Source: Candidatus Poribacteria bacterium
Lineage (GTDB): Bacteria; Poribacteria; WGA-4E; WGA-3G
Length of the DNA stretch: 64,000 nucleotides
Assembly (NCBI GenBank): GCA_022394755.1
Contig: JAGFCA010000055.1
Span: 1 to 64,000 of the forward strand
Direction of reading: 5' to 3'
Position numbers and translations under genes: made by a program. The notes under the pieces are model-generated. The model made no database searches, was not told the DNA's origin, and saw nothing but the letters and a program-made list of their open reading frames with translations. Below are positions 37,484-47,884 of the stretch, piece after piece; the first letter of the stretch is position 1, and the number at the start of each line of letters is the position of its first letter.

Positions 37484-37683
37484 GATTAATCGCTATTAAA
37501 CTAAGTTAACATGCAATCTTATTTGATTTCAGCATTTAGTAATTGTAAAGTATTATAAATTTGATGTACCAGTTTTACGTTAAACTTCGTTAATTTATTG
37601 CTGAGTTATATATAATCTAATTTATACTTCAATATTGTTACCATGATCGTATTATGATAACTAACGAATAACTTCAATATAAT

Positions 37684-39591
37684 ATGTCATCTATCGAATA
37701 CTTATCGGACATAATCACCGATTCATCACAACCAATTACTTCACGCCGAGCAGCGGTTATTGAACTTGCTGAAATAGGTAGTGTTGAGGTATTACCAATT
37801 TTAACTCAAGCATTATCTGATAATGCTGCGGGTGTTAGACGTGAAGCAGCTACAGCATTATCGAAATATAATGGTGATGAAGTCATTGAAATACTACTTA
37901 ATGTCCTTAGGGTTGAAGAAAATGACTTGACACTTTGGACTGTTATTGAGGTACTTGGACTTAAAGGGACTGAAACTACATTACCACATTTAAGTGAAGT
38001 ATTAAAAACCTCAATTTCTCCATTAACGCGAAGAGAATTACAGAAGAGTATCAAATTAATTGAAGACAGAATTCATTCTTCCAATATATCAGATCAAAGA
38101 TATATAGAAAACAATGAAGATGAAGAAAGTAATAATAATGATTCTTTTCAACAATCTGATGAAGAAATAAAAAATGGAGAATTCGATTCAGTTGATAACG
38201 AGCAAAATGATGTTGACATAACTACTGACTTATTCGATGAAAAAAATGAAAATGGAACACAAGATATAGAAACTGATATCAATAATTTAGAAGAATCTGA
38301 CAATCTAAATGACACTGATCATGATTCAATTATTGATATTTCTATTGATAATGAGGATGATATACGGATAGAAGAACCATATTCTGAAGTAGTAATAGAA
38401 ACTGATTCTCCTGATAGTGATGATGGTCACTTAGAAGCAATATCTGAATCAAAACAGCCATCGGATACTAAACAAAAACATTTCAATAAGAATAGTGCCA
38501 CACCTTCACTTCCTGTTTTAGTCCCAAATACTTCTGTGGTAATATATGAACGGCGGGAACATGCATATCAACCGAGTATATTCGATTTAGTATTACGACC
38601 GAACGAATATTTAACAAAAAGATGGGTCTCACGGACACGTCTTTATTTTGTTGTATTCTGTCTATTGATTACATCCACAATTATATTGGTGTATTCTCAA
38701 CTGCAGCGACAACCACATACACCATATTCATCACGTACAAAATTAGCATTTATATCTGACCCCAACCCATATTTTGAGGATGCTGGACTATTTCTTCAAC
38801 AAGGGGATTACCGTAGAGCAATTGATACTTATGAATTAATTAGATATTCGAATGATTTAGAGCAATCATTTTATCCAATATTAAATAGAAATTTAGGCTA
38901 TGCATATTTCCAAGAGAACCGTTATGGTGCGGCAGTCGGTGCTTATGAGGATTATTTAAAGAGATCAAAATTCCAAGCTCAAAATCCATTTAGGACAGAA
39001 TATGCTTATGCATCAAGTGGTTCTTCGCCCCTTCAATATGGAATGTCAGATTATATGACATATATTCTTCTTGGAAAAGCATACAAAAACATAGGATATA
39101 TCAATAAGGCACGGTTGACATTTGAAAAGGCAATTGAAATTGAACCCAAAGAAGCAGATGCGTATAGTAATTTAGCTCTTCTTTATTCAAAAGACTATAA
39201 ACAAAATTACCTGCTGGCAGAGACTTTAGGGTACACTGCAATAAAACTCAATCCAAATAATGCCGAATATCAAGATTCTTTAGGTAGTGTATTAATTGAG
39301 AATGGAAGATTAAACAAAGCAACTGACGTGTTAGAATATGCTGTGAGATTACATAGTGATTATTATCCTGCACATTATCATCTTTCTATGATTTCTATGG
39401 ATTCGAAAGAACCTAACCATTCATTAAATATTGTTAAAAAGAATCTTGTACGTAAATCACGAGGATTAAATCAAGCACGTAGTGCCATGATAGGTTTACT
39501 TAGCTATATATATGAGAATAAAGTAAGAGAGAAGAATAGATTAATACCATCACTTTATCGTATACGAGGACTTCATAGATCAATAAGATAA
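37684..39591 (+). CDS. HEAT-repeat / acidic linker / single TM / TPR protein
   Basis: 635 residues with a clear four-part plan. Residues 1-130 are two to three HEAT/PBS-lyase-like repeats ('GVRREAATALSKYNGDEVIE'). Residues 138-265 are a very acidic, low-complexity Asp/Glu/Asn linker. A single membrane helix lies at about 320-339. Residues 360-620 are tetratricopeptide repeats ('INKARLTFEKAIEIEPKEAD', 'AYSNLALLYS'). The acidic HEAT half is most likely cytoplasmic and the TPR half periplasmic, making it an inner-membrane adaptor. No enzyme motif. The start has a weak ribosome-binding site. The partner complexes are unknown. Confidence 0.75.
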   Translation: MSSIEYLSDIITDSSQPITSRRAAVIELAEIGSVEVLPILTQALSDNAAGVRREAATALSKYNGDEVIEILLNVLRVEENDLTLWTVIEVLGLKGTETTLPHLSEVLKTSISPLTRRELQKSIKLIEDRIHSSNISDQRYIENNEDEESNNNDSFQQSDEEIKNGEFDSVDNEQNDVDITTDLFDEKNENGTQDIETDINNLEESDNLNDTDHDSIIDISIDNEDDIRIEEPYSEVVIETDSPDSDDGHLEAISESKQPSDTKQKHFNKNSATPSLPVLVPNTSVVIYERREHAYQPSIFDLVLRPNEYLTKRWVSRTRLYFVVFCLLITSTIILVYSQLQRQPHTPYSSRTKLAFISDPNPYFEDAGLFLQQGDYRRAIDTYELIRYSNDLEQSFYPILNRNLGYAYFQENRYGAAVGAYEDYLKRSKFQAQNPFRTEYAYASSGSSPLQYGMSDYMTYILLGKAYKNIGYINKARLTFEKAIEIEPKEADAYSNLALLYSKDYKQNYLLAETLGYTAIKLNPNNAEYQDSLGSVLIENGRLNKATDVLEYAVRLHSDYYPAHYHLSMISMDSKEPNHSLNIVKKNLVRKSRGLNQARSAMIGLLSYIYENKVREKNRLIPSLYRIRGLHRSIR

Positions 39592-39627
39592 TTTATATCA
39601 ATTCAAACTAATTTATCTATAGAAATT

Positions 39628-42600
39628 TCACCTTACCACTGAAACAGTGCCTATCTTTCGTCCTCCAAAATGCTCAATGACAAAAACATAGATTCCATTA
39701 CTTATATTGTCTAACAACCAGACTTTACGACATTTGTTCCCTTCTTCAAAATGGTCAGTCGATATTTGGACTTTAATTTCTCTACCTGATACATCATAAA
39801 TGTAAATACGTGATCCAACCGGCAATTTATTAAATGTAATCTGATTCCCTTTAGCAGGATTTGGATATACAATTATCTTATTCGTTGTACCTAAATCAGT
39901 TTCAACTGGAAAAAATCTGGATGATTCTATTATACTTGATCCATTTTTATCCGAAAGTTTGATAGTTTCAATTTTATAAGAATCACCTTCCTTTAAAACA
40001 CCATTAGCAAAAGTCAATACAACTCGTGTATGTGATTGATCAAGAATAGCTGAGATTGGTACAAACTTCTCTGTCAGATTGGTGGAAAAGCTATTGTTAG
40101 TTGAAGAATCATTTATCTGATGTAGAATGTATCTTGCAGGATTAGAAGCTGTAATATTCATCGTGCTGTTGAATTTAATTATCAATTGGTTTTGGGGGGA
40201 AACCACTGCTGAAATCACTTCCACTGGTAAGCTGGGAACACATTTCACTATTTCTGATATAACGGATTGTTTACCAGATTCACTCACTGATTTGATTGCA
40301 TACCAATAAGATTCACCCTTAATTAATCCTTTGTCTATGAAACTCTTTTCAGTCACATCCATTCGAATTTGTTCTAAATTATCTTTGGTTTCACCTCTAT
40401 ATATAATATAAGATTTGTGGTTTTCAGATGGTTGCCAATCTAATCTAATTGTATTTTCATCCAGTGGTCGGGCATTTAAATTCCAGGGTGGTGATATATA
40501 CTCATTTCTGCCTTTAGTATCTATACTACTGTAACTATTTAAACTATCGTCAGAATTAAAGATCAACTCATTTAAGTTATCATTATCTAAATCGGCAACT
40601 ATCGGATTGAATGTTTGGCTTGCAGGATGATACCAAATTGGACGATAGGATGAACCATCAAATTTGATTAGATAAAAATTAGGGGATACGGCAATACATA
40701 GTTCATTCAATCCATCATTATTGATATCCCCAATAGTCAAACCACTATCTACATCACGTAATTCACGAATACGTTGTTCCCAGACTATATCGTATCTGTC
40801 ATCTCCTTTAGTAGAATATATTGTAATTAACCAATGTTGTCGCGGTAGATCGAAAAGTGTTGTCCATACCTTTGATCCTATTACAAATTCTGGTTTTCTA
40901 TCACCATCCAAATCACCAGAAGCAAATAATTGTGGAATTCCGTCATTGAGTCTATTTTCCCATGTGAGTTGATATGTATTATCACCTTTGTTTTCATATA
41001 TATAAATATCACCGTCAACATCACCAGTAAGAATTTCAATACTACCATCTCCATCATGGTCCCCAAATGCAAACCTTGTACCGATTGTATTAATACCTTT
41101 TGTAGTATTTTCAAGCTTTGCAATTAATCTATAATGACTGTTGTTATAATACTCATGAACCCAGATACTGTTAGAGGAATCATGACGAGAGTATATTTCA
41201 GGAGTTCCATCATAATCGGCATCTACAATAATTCCACCCCATATACCTTGTAATTCCCATATCCTGTTATTGGGATATTCACCTTTCTTAGATTGCTCCA
41301 ATAAAAATGTCGTATCCCTTTCATTACATAATATTTCGATCAAACCATCATTATCAGAATCACCATATGTCCATATACGTGATACAGTGTGTTCAAGTGA
41401 TGCAGTCATTATGAAGTTATAATTTTCCATCTCGTATATTAAAGGTACGGATTGACTATGAGGCCCAATTTCTATACCAATTATCTCTAATTTTCCGTTA
41501 CTATCTAAATCCTTTGGAGATACAATTGCATGCATCCCAATATCTGCTGATGTAGATTGAGTTAAATAATATGGCTGTATTTTTTGGTTCGTAATATTTA
41601 ATGGATAGAAATTACCACCATTGTCATCAATGCGTAATTTTCCATTTCGATTAAGAGACTTTAATCTATATGAATAATCTCCTGTTGATAACCCTATGCT
41701 TGATAAGTTAACAATATGTTGCAAATTTACTGAATCTGAATTGACAATCTGTAGAAAAGAAGTCTCAATTTGGCTACTATTAATACCTTCATTATAAAGC
41801 TCTAAAAAACCATTTGATAATACATCTGTTTTCCATATAACAATCGAATCCAAATTCTCTCCATTTAACCAAATTCCAGCTTCATGTTCAGAAATAACAG
41901 GAGGAGAATGTTGTATTTCAATAACTCTTTTATCTCGGATAGTTCTATCTTCACCTTTTACACTTAATCTGACAGTGTAAATACCAACATCTAATTCTGA
42001 GGTATCAAACTCTTGAAGAAATGAATTATATATTTGTTCTGTTTTAGGATATCCTATTGGATACCATACATCTGGAATTTCAGTCACACCATATTCCAAC
42101 CAGAAATGAATAAATCCATTACCACCGGCTGTTCCATTGATATTAATTACTCCTTTTTCATCAGAATTGGATGTAAATAATATTTGTGATTTCAGTTGTA
42201 GTTGATTTGTTAATGTTCGATAAGCGTCTACTACACCTGCACCCACTAAATTCGAGATAGATAATTCAGTTGCAGCTGATTTTAGCCATTGTTGAATTTG
42301 TAGGTTATCACATAATGGATTAGCAGATATTAGAAGTGCAGCAACACCCGAGACATGAGCAGTTGCCATTGATGTTCCAGAGCGGATACGATAACCTTCT
42401 TGAATAGATGTCTCCTGAAGATTAAAATCTGTACTTATGATATCTTCACCTGGTGCAGCAATATCAATGGATGAACCGAAATTTGAGTTGCCTAATTGTA
42501 GATTATTATCTATTGAAGCCACTGATATTACCTCATTTAAAGCTGCGGGGTAATATGCTCCTGGTTCAGGTGAATTACCTGCGGCTGCGACGAGAACACA

Positions 42601-43563
42601 TCCACGATTAAACGCATATTCAACAGCTGCTGAAATTAAAAAAGCATTTACAGTGTCACCTAAACTGAGATTAATAACGTTTGCTCCATTATCTGCTGCA
42701 TATACAATTGCAGCTGCAACATCATCATTTTGAAGAAATGAACCTAAACCAATACGAAACCCAGCCCTTAAAGTCATGATTTTACAGTTCGGCGCAATAC
42801 CGGCAATACCTAAGTCATTATCGGTTTCTGCTGCAATTATTCCGGATACATGGGTTCCGTGGCCTGTTTCATCATCTGGTGAATTATCACGATTAATCCA
42901 ATCACCTTGCCCTGGTAAGGTTGGTGCATCACTAAAATCCCAACCATTCAAATCATCAACATAACCATTCTGATCATCATCTATACCATTTAATGGGATT
43001 TCATCAGAATTGTTCCAGAGTTGGTTTTTTAAATCTGGATGATTCATAATTATGCCACTATCAACAACAGCCACTGTTACTGTCTTCCTACCTTGTTCAA
43101 TTTTCCATGCCTCAGGTATATTTATTGCGCTTAGATTCCACTGTTTAGAATAGCTTGGATCAGATACTTCTACATCATAACAGTATTGCTTAAGATAATT
43201 CATCTCAACATTATCCACAAGTTGATTGTCAACACATGATTGTAGCTTTCGTTGTAAATTAATACTCTTAGAAAACCTAAGAAGATAAAAATCCTCAAGT
43301 AATGGATGTTGTCCTGCAGGGGTGTTTGGTGAAAAAACTTTTGAATAAGAAGTTACTCCGATTTTCTTAGTAAATGATTCTACTTGAGAAAACGGAGTGT
43401 TAGGTTTAAAACGAAGAATCAATTCTTGAGGGGAAAAAAGGTTCATTGAACCATTGCCAGAATAGTTAGAGGATGTTTCGTTATAGGGTTGTTCAGAAAG
43501 GGCTGATGGTATACAAAAGGTGAGAAAAAAATAGGTATATAAGATAATTAAAAATGTACGCAT
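39628..43563 (-). CDS. Giant secreted subtilisin-family (S8) protease with FG-GAP-like repeats and sorting-type tail
   Basis: 1311 residues. Signal peptide (1-23), inhibitor-like propeptide, then an S8 catalytic domain with Asp168 ('VAVVDSG'), His235 ('GHGTHVSGI') and Ser398 ('SGTSMATAHVSGVAALL'). After ~460 come beta-rich linkers and a series of VCBS/FG-GAP-like repeats ('GDHDGDGSIEILTGDVDGDI', 'GDINNDGLNEL', 'ADLDNDNLNELIF') forming a propeller with calcium-type Asp loops, then a fibronectin III-like segment (~1060-1150), and a C-terminal ~80 residues ('IIVYPNPAKGNQITF', 'SGREIKVQIS', 'NGIYVFVI') that match type-A sorting domains of the type IX secretion system. It is probably a cell-surface or released protease. 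Confidence 0.9.
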   Translation of the reverse strand: MRTFLIILYTYFFLTFCIPSALSEQPYNETSSNYSGNGSMNLFSPQELILRFKPNTPFSQVESFTKKIGVTSYSKVFSPNTPAGQHPLLEDFYLLRFSKSINLQRKLQSCVDNQLVDNVEMNYLKQYCYDVEVSDPSYSKQWNLSAINIPEAWKIEQGRKTVTVAVVDSGIIMNHPDLKNQLWNNSDEIPLNGIDDDQNGYVDDLNGWDFSDAPTLPGQGDWINRDNSPDDETGHGTHVSGIIAAETDNDLGIAGIAPNCKIMTLRAGFRIGLGSFLQNDDVAAAIVYAADNGANVINLSLGDTVNAFLISAAVEYAFNRGCVLVAAAGNSPEPGAYYPAALNEVISVASIDNNLQLGNSNFGSSIDIAAPGEDIISTDFNLQETSIQEGYRIRSGTSMATAHVSGVAALLISANPLCDNLQIQQWLKSAATELSISNLVGAGVVDAYRTLTNQLQLKSQILFTSNSDEKGVININGTAGGNGFIHFWLEYGVTEIPDVWYPIGYPKTEQIYNSFLQEFDTSELDVGIYTVRLSVKGEDRTIRDKRVIEIQHSPPVISEHEAGIWLNGENLDSIVIWKTDVLSNGFLELYNEGINSSQIETSFLQIVNSDSVNLQHIVNLSSIGLSTGDYSYRLKSLNRNGKLRIDDNGGNFYPLNITNQKIQPYYLTQSTSADIGMHAIVSPKDLDSNGKLEIIGIEIGPHSQSVPLIYEMENYNFIMTASLEHTVSRIWTYGDSDNDGLIEILCNERDTTFLLEQSKKGEYPNNRIWELQGIWGGIIVDADYDGTPEIYSRHDSSNSIWVHEYYNNSHYRLIAKLENTTKGINTIGTRFAFGDHDGDGSIEILTGDVDGDIYIYENKGDNTYQLTWENRLNDGIPQLFASGDLDGDRKPEFVIGSKVWTTLFDLPRQHWLITIYSTKGDDRYDIVWEQRIRELRDVDSGLTIGDINNDGLNELCIAVSPNFYLIKFDGSSYRPIWYHPASQTFNPIVADLDNDNLNELIFNSDDSLNSYSSIDTKGRNEYISPPWNLNARPLDENTIRLDWQPSENHKSYIIYRGETKDNLEQIRMDVTEKSFIDKGLIKGESYWYAIKSVSESGKQSVISEIVKCVPSLPVEVISAVVSPQNQLIIKFNSTMNITASNPARYILHQINDSSTNNSFSTNLTEKFVPISAILDQSHTRVVLTFANGVLKEGDSYKIETIKLSDKNGSSIIESSRFFPVETDLGTTNKIIVYPNPAKGNQITFNKLPVGSRIYIYDVSGREIKVQISTDHFEEGNKCRKVWLLDNISNGIYVFVIEHFGGRKIGTVSVVR

Positions 43564-43832
43564 ATAGTTATTTAAGCTTCTTTTATTAACTTTGATCCAA
43601 TATGTGATAAATTCTTCAGAAAAATGATTTAACTACTATATATCATTTCGTATTAGAATTGCAATTTCGGTTTTAATTTGTTATAGTTTATCAGTTAATA
43701 CTAATGTAAAGAAATTTCAATAAGATCAAAAAAGATTGTCTCATCTATACAACAAACAACATACACTGTATTATTACAATTGTATAGAATTAATGAACCA
43801 TACATCAAGATAAAATCAGTTAGGTGAAAAAA

Positions 43833-45470
43833 ATGAAAGCATCAGAATTGATGGTTAAATGCTTAGAAAATGAAAAGGTTCAATATATATTTGGTATACC
43901 TGGTGAAGAAAATTTAGATCTTATGGACGCTTTACTGGAGTCACAAATCGAATTCATACAGACCCGTGATGAACGGGGTGCTGCTTTCATGGCTGATGTA
44001 TATGGGAGATTAACAGGTTCGGCAGGTGTATGTCTTGCTACACTTGGACCTGGAGCAATGAATCTGGTAACTGGTGTGGCAGATGCGAATATGGATAGAG
44101 CTCCTCTTGTTGCAATTACAGGTCAAGCAAGTTTAGATAGAATGCATAAGGAATCTCACCAATATATGGATGTTGTTTCAGTTTTTAAGCAAATGACAAA
44201 ATGGAACACTCTAATCCATCTTCCTGATATTATTCCAGAATCAATTAGTAAAGCTTTTAAAACAGCAATTAGTGAGAAACCTGGGGCAACACACATTGAC
44301 TTTCCTGAGGATGTGGCAAGTATGCAGATTGATTCTGAACCGATGAGACATGACTTTCCGAGTGAAGCTGAACCTGTAGAAGCATGTTTAAAACGTGCTG
44401 CACAACTTATCAATGATGCAAAACAACCAATTATTCTTGCTGGAAATGGAGTGGTGCGACAAGATGCATCACGTATTTTAACCCAATTTGCAGAACTGAC
44501 TAATATTCCAGTAGCACACACCTTTATGGGAAAAGGATGTATACCTATGACTCACAGATTGTCATTGTTGAGTGTTGGATTGCAAGCAAATGATTATGTT
44601 TCTTGTGGCTTTGACAGAGCTGATCTTGTCATTGCTATAGGTTATGATATTGTTGAATACCATCCCCGCCTTTGGAATCCTAATCAGGATAAGAAGTTGA
44701 TTCACATTGACACACAACCAAGTGAAAGTGATTCATCCTATGTTACTGATGTAGAAATGGTAGGAAATATTAAACAAAGCCTTAGACATCTTATGACTGA
44801 AGAGATTTACCCAAAAGATTCAGAATATGCATCAAACACTTTAAGAAAAATTATCCTTGATCAATTATCTGAATATAAGGAAGATAAAGAATTTCCAATA
44901 AAACCCCAAAAGATCCTTAGTGATATACGTTCTATTCTTGCTGAAGATGATATTCTTATTTCTGACGTTGGGGCACATAAAATGTGGATCGCGAGAATGT
45001 ATCCATGTTATAAACCTAATACTTGTATAATTTCAAATGGATTTGCTTCTATGGGAATAGCAGTTCCCGGTGCTTTTGTTGCAAAGCTTATTTATCCAGA
45101 ACGAAAATGTTTGGCTGTTTGTGGCGATGGCGGTTTCTTAATGAACTCTCAAGAAATTGAAACAGCAACTCGGGTCGGTGTTCCATTTGTCACACTCATT
45201 TTTAATGATGAAGCATACGGGTTAATTGAATGGAAACAGATGAATGGATTTGGTAGACCTGCACATATTGACTTTACGAACCCAGATTTTGTTAAGTATG
45301 CTGAAGCATTTGGGGCAAAAGGCTATCGTGTAGAAGGTAGTGATGAATTGATACCGATTTTAAATGACGCATTTCAACAGACTGTACCGTCTGTTATAGA
45401 CTGTCCGGTAAATTATGCTGAGAATTTGAGATTAACAAATGAATTAGGACAACTAACCTGTCCGATCTGA
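43833..45470 (+). CDS. Acetolactate synthase large-subunit-like ThDP enzyme
   Basis: 545 residues of the thiamine-diphosphate family. The catalytic Glu is in 'FGIPGEENLDLM', the ThDP/Mg motif is 'CGDGGFLMNSQEIETATRVG' followed by 'VPFVTLIFNDEAYG', and the central domain reads 'AKQPIILAGNGVV'. It condenses pyruvate to acetolactate; with no small regulatory subunit (ilvN) next to it, a catabolic AlsS role is possible. A GTG nine bases earlier (43824) is in frame, but that GTG is part of the AGGTG ribosome-binding site for the ATG at 43833, so ATG is the start. Confidence 0.88.
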   Translation: MKASELMVKCLENEKVQYIFGIPGEENLDLMDALLESQIEFIQTRDERGAAFMADVYGRLTGSAGVCLATLGPGAMNLVTGVADANMDRAPLVAITGQASLDRMHKESHQYMDVVSVFKQMTKWNTLIHLPDIIPESISKAFKTAISEKPGATHIDFPEDVASMQIDSEPMRHDFPSEAEPVEACLKRAAQLINDAKQPIILAGNGVVRQDASRILTQFAELTNIPVAHTFMGKGCIPMTHRLSLLSVGLQANDYVSCGFDRADLVIAIGYDIVEYHPRLWNPNQDKKLIHIDTQPSESDSSYVTDVEMVGNIKQSLRHLMTEEIYPKDSEYASNTLRKIILDQLSEYKEDKEFPIKPQKILSDIRSILAEDDILISDVGAHKMWIARMYPCYKPNTCIISNGFASMGIAVPGAFVAKLIYPERKCLAVCGDGGFLMNSQEIETATRVGVPFVTLIFNDEAYGLIEWKQMNGFGRPAHIDFTNPDFVKYAEAFGAKGYRVEGSDELIPILNDAFQQTVPSVIDCPVNYAENLRLTNELGQLTCPI

Positions 45471-45542
45471 ATTCAATACAGAAACTTGTGTATTTTTCAA
45501 CTAATAGAACTAAAGAAGATAATAGGAAGGTAATCAATAACA

Positions 45543-46583
45543 ATGGCTTTTTCAACTATTGAATGGGATAATGGGAAAATAAAATTAATCGATCAGACTT
45601 TATTACCAAATGAATTCAAACATATCTATTGTGATGATCTTCCATCTATATGGGAGGCAATTAAATCCTTACGTGTAAGAGGAGCACCTGCAATAGGAAT
45701 TGCTGGGGCACTTGGGGCTGTTCTTGGAATATGGAATTCAGCTGCAAAGACTTATGAACTGTTTTTAGCAGAATTAAAAGAGGCAACTGATTACCTTGCA
45801 ACCTCAAGACCAACTGCAGTGAATTTGTTTTGGGCACTTGATAGAATTACAAATACTGCAAAAGAGAATAGTAATTTATCAATTTCAGAATTAAAAGAGG
45901 TCTTGTTGGCAGAAGCACAGGTTATCATTGAAGAAGATAAAGCTATGTGTCGTGCAATTGGAAAGCACGGGATGGCATTACTGAATGAAAATGATACAAT
46001 TCTAACACATTGTAATGCTGGTGGATTAGCTACTTCTGATTATGGAACAGCATTAGCAGTGATGTTTAGTGCTCATGAAGCTGGTAAAAAGATTAGTGTT
46101 TTTGCTGATGAAACGCGCCCCCTATTACAAGGAGCACGCCTAACAACATGGGAATTAATGCAAGCAGGAATAGATGTTACACTTATTTGTGACAATATGG
46201 CTGCACAAGTAATGAAAGAAGGAAAAATTCAGAATGTAATTGTAGGAGCAGATAGAATAGCTGCAAATGGGGATACAGCAAATAAAATTGGCACATATAA
46301 TGTAGCAATCCTTGCCGATGCACATGACATACCATTTTATGTTGCTGCTCCAACTTCTACACTTGATTTTAATCTAAAGACTGGATCTGAAATTCCAATT
46401 GAACAACGTTCATCAGAGGAAGTCACTGAAGGTTTTGGAAAAATGACCGCTCCTGATGGAGTTAAAGTTTATAGTCCTGCATTTGATGTCACACCTGCTT
46501 CTTTAGTCACTGCAATTATCACTGAGAATGGTGTAGCACATCCTCCTTTTACTGATAGTCTAAAGCTTATGCGTAACGCATAA
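45543..46583 (+). CDS. mtnA: Methylthioribose-1-phosphate isomerase
   Basis: 346 residues, the normal size. It interconverts 5-methylthioribose 1-phosphate and 5-methylthioribulose 1-phosphate in methionine salvage. The catalytic Cys157 ('LTHCNAGGLATSDYGTAL') and Asp237 ('VGADRIAANGD') are present with family spacing, as are 'RVRGAPAIGIAG' and 'ADETRPLLQGARLT'. No other salvage gene (mtnB, C, D, K) is adjacent. AGGAAGG lies upstream. It follows the acetolactate synthase gene by 72 bases; that linkage has no obvious metabolic meaning. Confidence 0.95.
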   Translation: MAFSTIEWDNGKIKLIDQTLLPNEFKHIYCDDLPSIWEAIKSLRVRGAPAIGIAGALGAVLGIWNSAAKTYELFLAELKEATDYLATSRPTAVNLFWALDRITNTAKENSNLSISELKEVLLAEAQVIIEEDKAMCRAIGKHGMALLNENDTILTHCNAGGLATSDYGTALAVMFSAHEAGKKISVFADETRPLLQGARLTTWELMQAGIDVTLICDNMAAQVMKEGKIQNVIVGADRIAANGDTANKIGTYNVAILADAHDIPFYVAAPTSTLDFNLKTGSEIPIEQRSSEEVTEGFGKMTAPDGVKVYSPAFDVTPASLVTAIITENGVAHPPFTDSLKLMRNA

Positions 46584-46594
46584 ATAAATTTTAT

Positions 46595-47884
46595 TTACGC
46601 AGCTTTTGCAATATTTTTTCGTGTACCTTCAATATCGAAGCATTCATATTGATTCTTATGCATAATTCGGTCTGCAAATTCCATGGCTTGTTTCTCAGTC
46701 ATATAACCATCATCTATTTCTGCTTCAAGAGCGCGTGTAATTTCGTTTCTTGCCTGAATAGCATATGCCATTGCACTTGTAGGCCAACCTGTGTCTCCTC
46801 CAAATGCAAATAACTTATTTGATGGTACAGCATGGATACATCTACGAAGAAAATCACGAGAACTATATGGATCAATACTCCATGCCCAACAAAAATCTAC
46901 CCAAATATTTCGATAATGTTTCGCCAAAGCTACTAATTCATCATTATATGGGTATGAGATATGCATTAATACAAATTTTGCATCTAAGTACCGAGCAAAA
47001 AGTGCACACATATTTCCTGAGGGTATTCGATTCACTGGCATTCGATCGTTCCCAGCATAATAACCTGTATGGATTTTAAATGGAAGATGATGTTGTATAG
47101 TTAATTCTACACCTTTAGCCCAACACCAATCTCCAAGACATAGACGGGTTTCAGCATCTATTTCTTCATTCGTTTTAGTCAACACTTTTTGTAATGCTGC
47201 TGATGCTTCTTCATCAGAACGTTCTATCCAATTCAGTGTTCTATTGTAGGCATGTTGAGATTTTACTGCTATAGCATTAGGACCATGTTTATCAAATAGT
47301 GCATCCATACTTGATTTAAGTGTAGAGAGATCAATGACTTCAATACCTACTTCACCCTGAATACTATTTACATCTATTTGTCCATTACAGAAATTTGCCC
47401 AAGATAAATCATATAAGAAAAAATCTAATCCAGAACTATCGGGATCACAATTCCAACTAAAATCATCTGTTTGGATATGATCAAGATTTGCAATGTCATG
47501 TAAGATTTCATAACGTTTTCCAGGAGTTTGAATTCTTTTAACTTTTTCTTGTGCTTCTGCGAGACTTTTTCCTGTTAGTTCGTCAAGACCATATATATGT
47601 TTGGCTATAAGACTTACTGCTTCACCATAACCTGTAAACTGTGTTGCTTCCCATGCATTCCGTATACCTTCAAATCTGGATTCGATGTCTTTAGATGCAT
47701 CCATAAGGTTACGCATTGCTTCTTGTGTTGCCCCAGCAGTATTTAGATCTGCAGGAACATAATTACCAAATAAGTCTTGAAGTATGTCCGGTCCGTTTTC
47801 TACCCAATCATTTTCACGTCGCATATGTTCATGGGTATCAACTAAAGGTATAGATTGTATATGATGTGCTAAATCAGAAGGCAT
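46595..47884 (-). CDS. Amidohydrolase (TIM-barrel, amidohydrolase-2 type)
   Basis: 429 residues. 'VDTHEHMRRENDW' gives the first metal His-x-His; 'IHTGYYAGNDRMP' and 'MHISYPYNDELVAL' supply later His ligands; 'FAFGGDTGWPTSAM' the catalytic Asp region. It resembles the glucuronate-isomerase/amidohydrolase-2 branch, whose members hydrolyse or decarboxylate aromatic and sugar-derived acids. 'LTIQHHLPFKIHTG' is characteristic. A strong ribosome-binding site (AAGGAG) precedes the ATG. Substrate unknown. Confidence 0.82.
   Translation of the reverse strand: MPSDLAHHIQSIPLVDTHEHMRRENDWVENGPDILQDLFGNYVPADLNTAGATQEAMRNLMDASKDIESRFEGIRNAWEATQFTGYGEAVSLIAKHIYGLDELTGKSLAEAQEKVKRIQTPGKRYEILHDIANLDHIQTDDFSWNCDPDSSGLDFFLYDLSWANFCNGQIDVNSIQGEVGIEVIDLSTLKSSMDALFDKHGPNAIAVKSQHAYNRTLNWIERSDEEASAALQKVLTKTNEEIDAETRLCLGDWCWAKGVELTIQHHLPFKIHTGYYAGNDRMPVNRIPSGNMCALFARYLDAKFVLMHISYPYNDELVALAKHYRNIWVDFCWAWSIDPYSSRDFLRRCIHAVPSNKLFAFGGDTGWPTSAMAYAIQARNEITRALEAEIDDGYMTEKQAMEFADRIMHKNQYECFDIEGTRKNIAKAA

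Larger units (their letters stand above)
37326..37683. other. Divergent intergenic region with palindromes
   Basis: The 358 bases separate the binding-protein pair (minus) from the HEAT-TPR gene (plus). It carries nested palindromes at 37395-37421 and an 11-bp-stem hairpin at 37452-37483, both listed separately. The rest is plain AT-rich sequence. Confidence 0.7.

Noticed and set aside
44156-44521. 121-codon antisense frame inside the acetolactate synthase gene
   Set aside because: Fully inside a gene with clear ThDP motifs on the other strand; its composition is what antisense of that codon usage gives.
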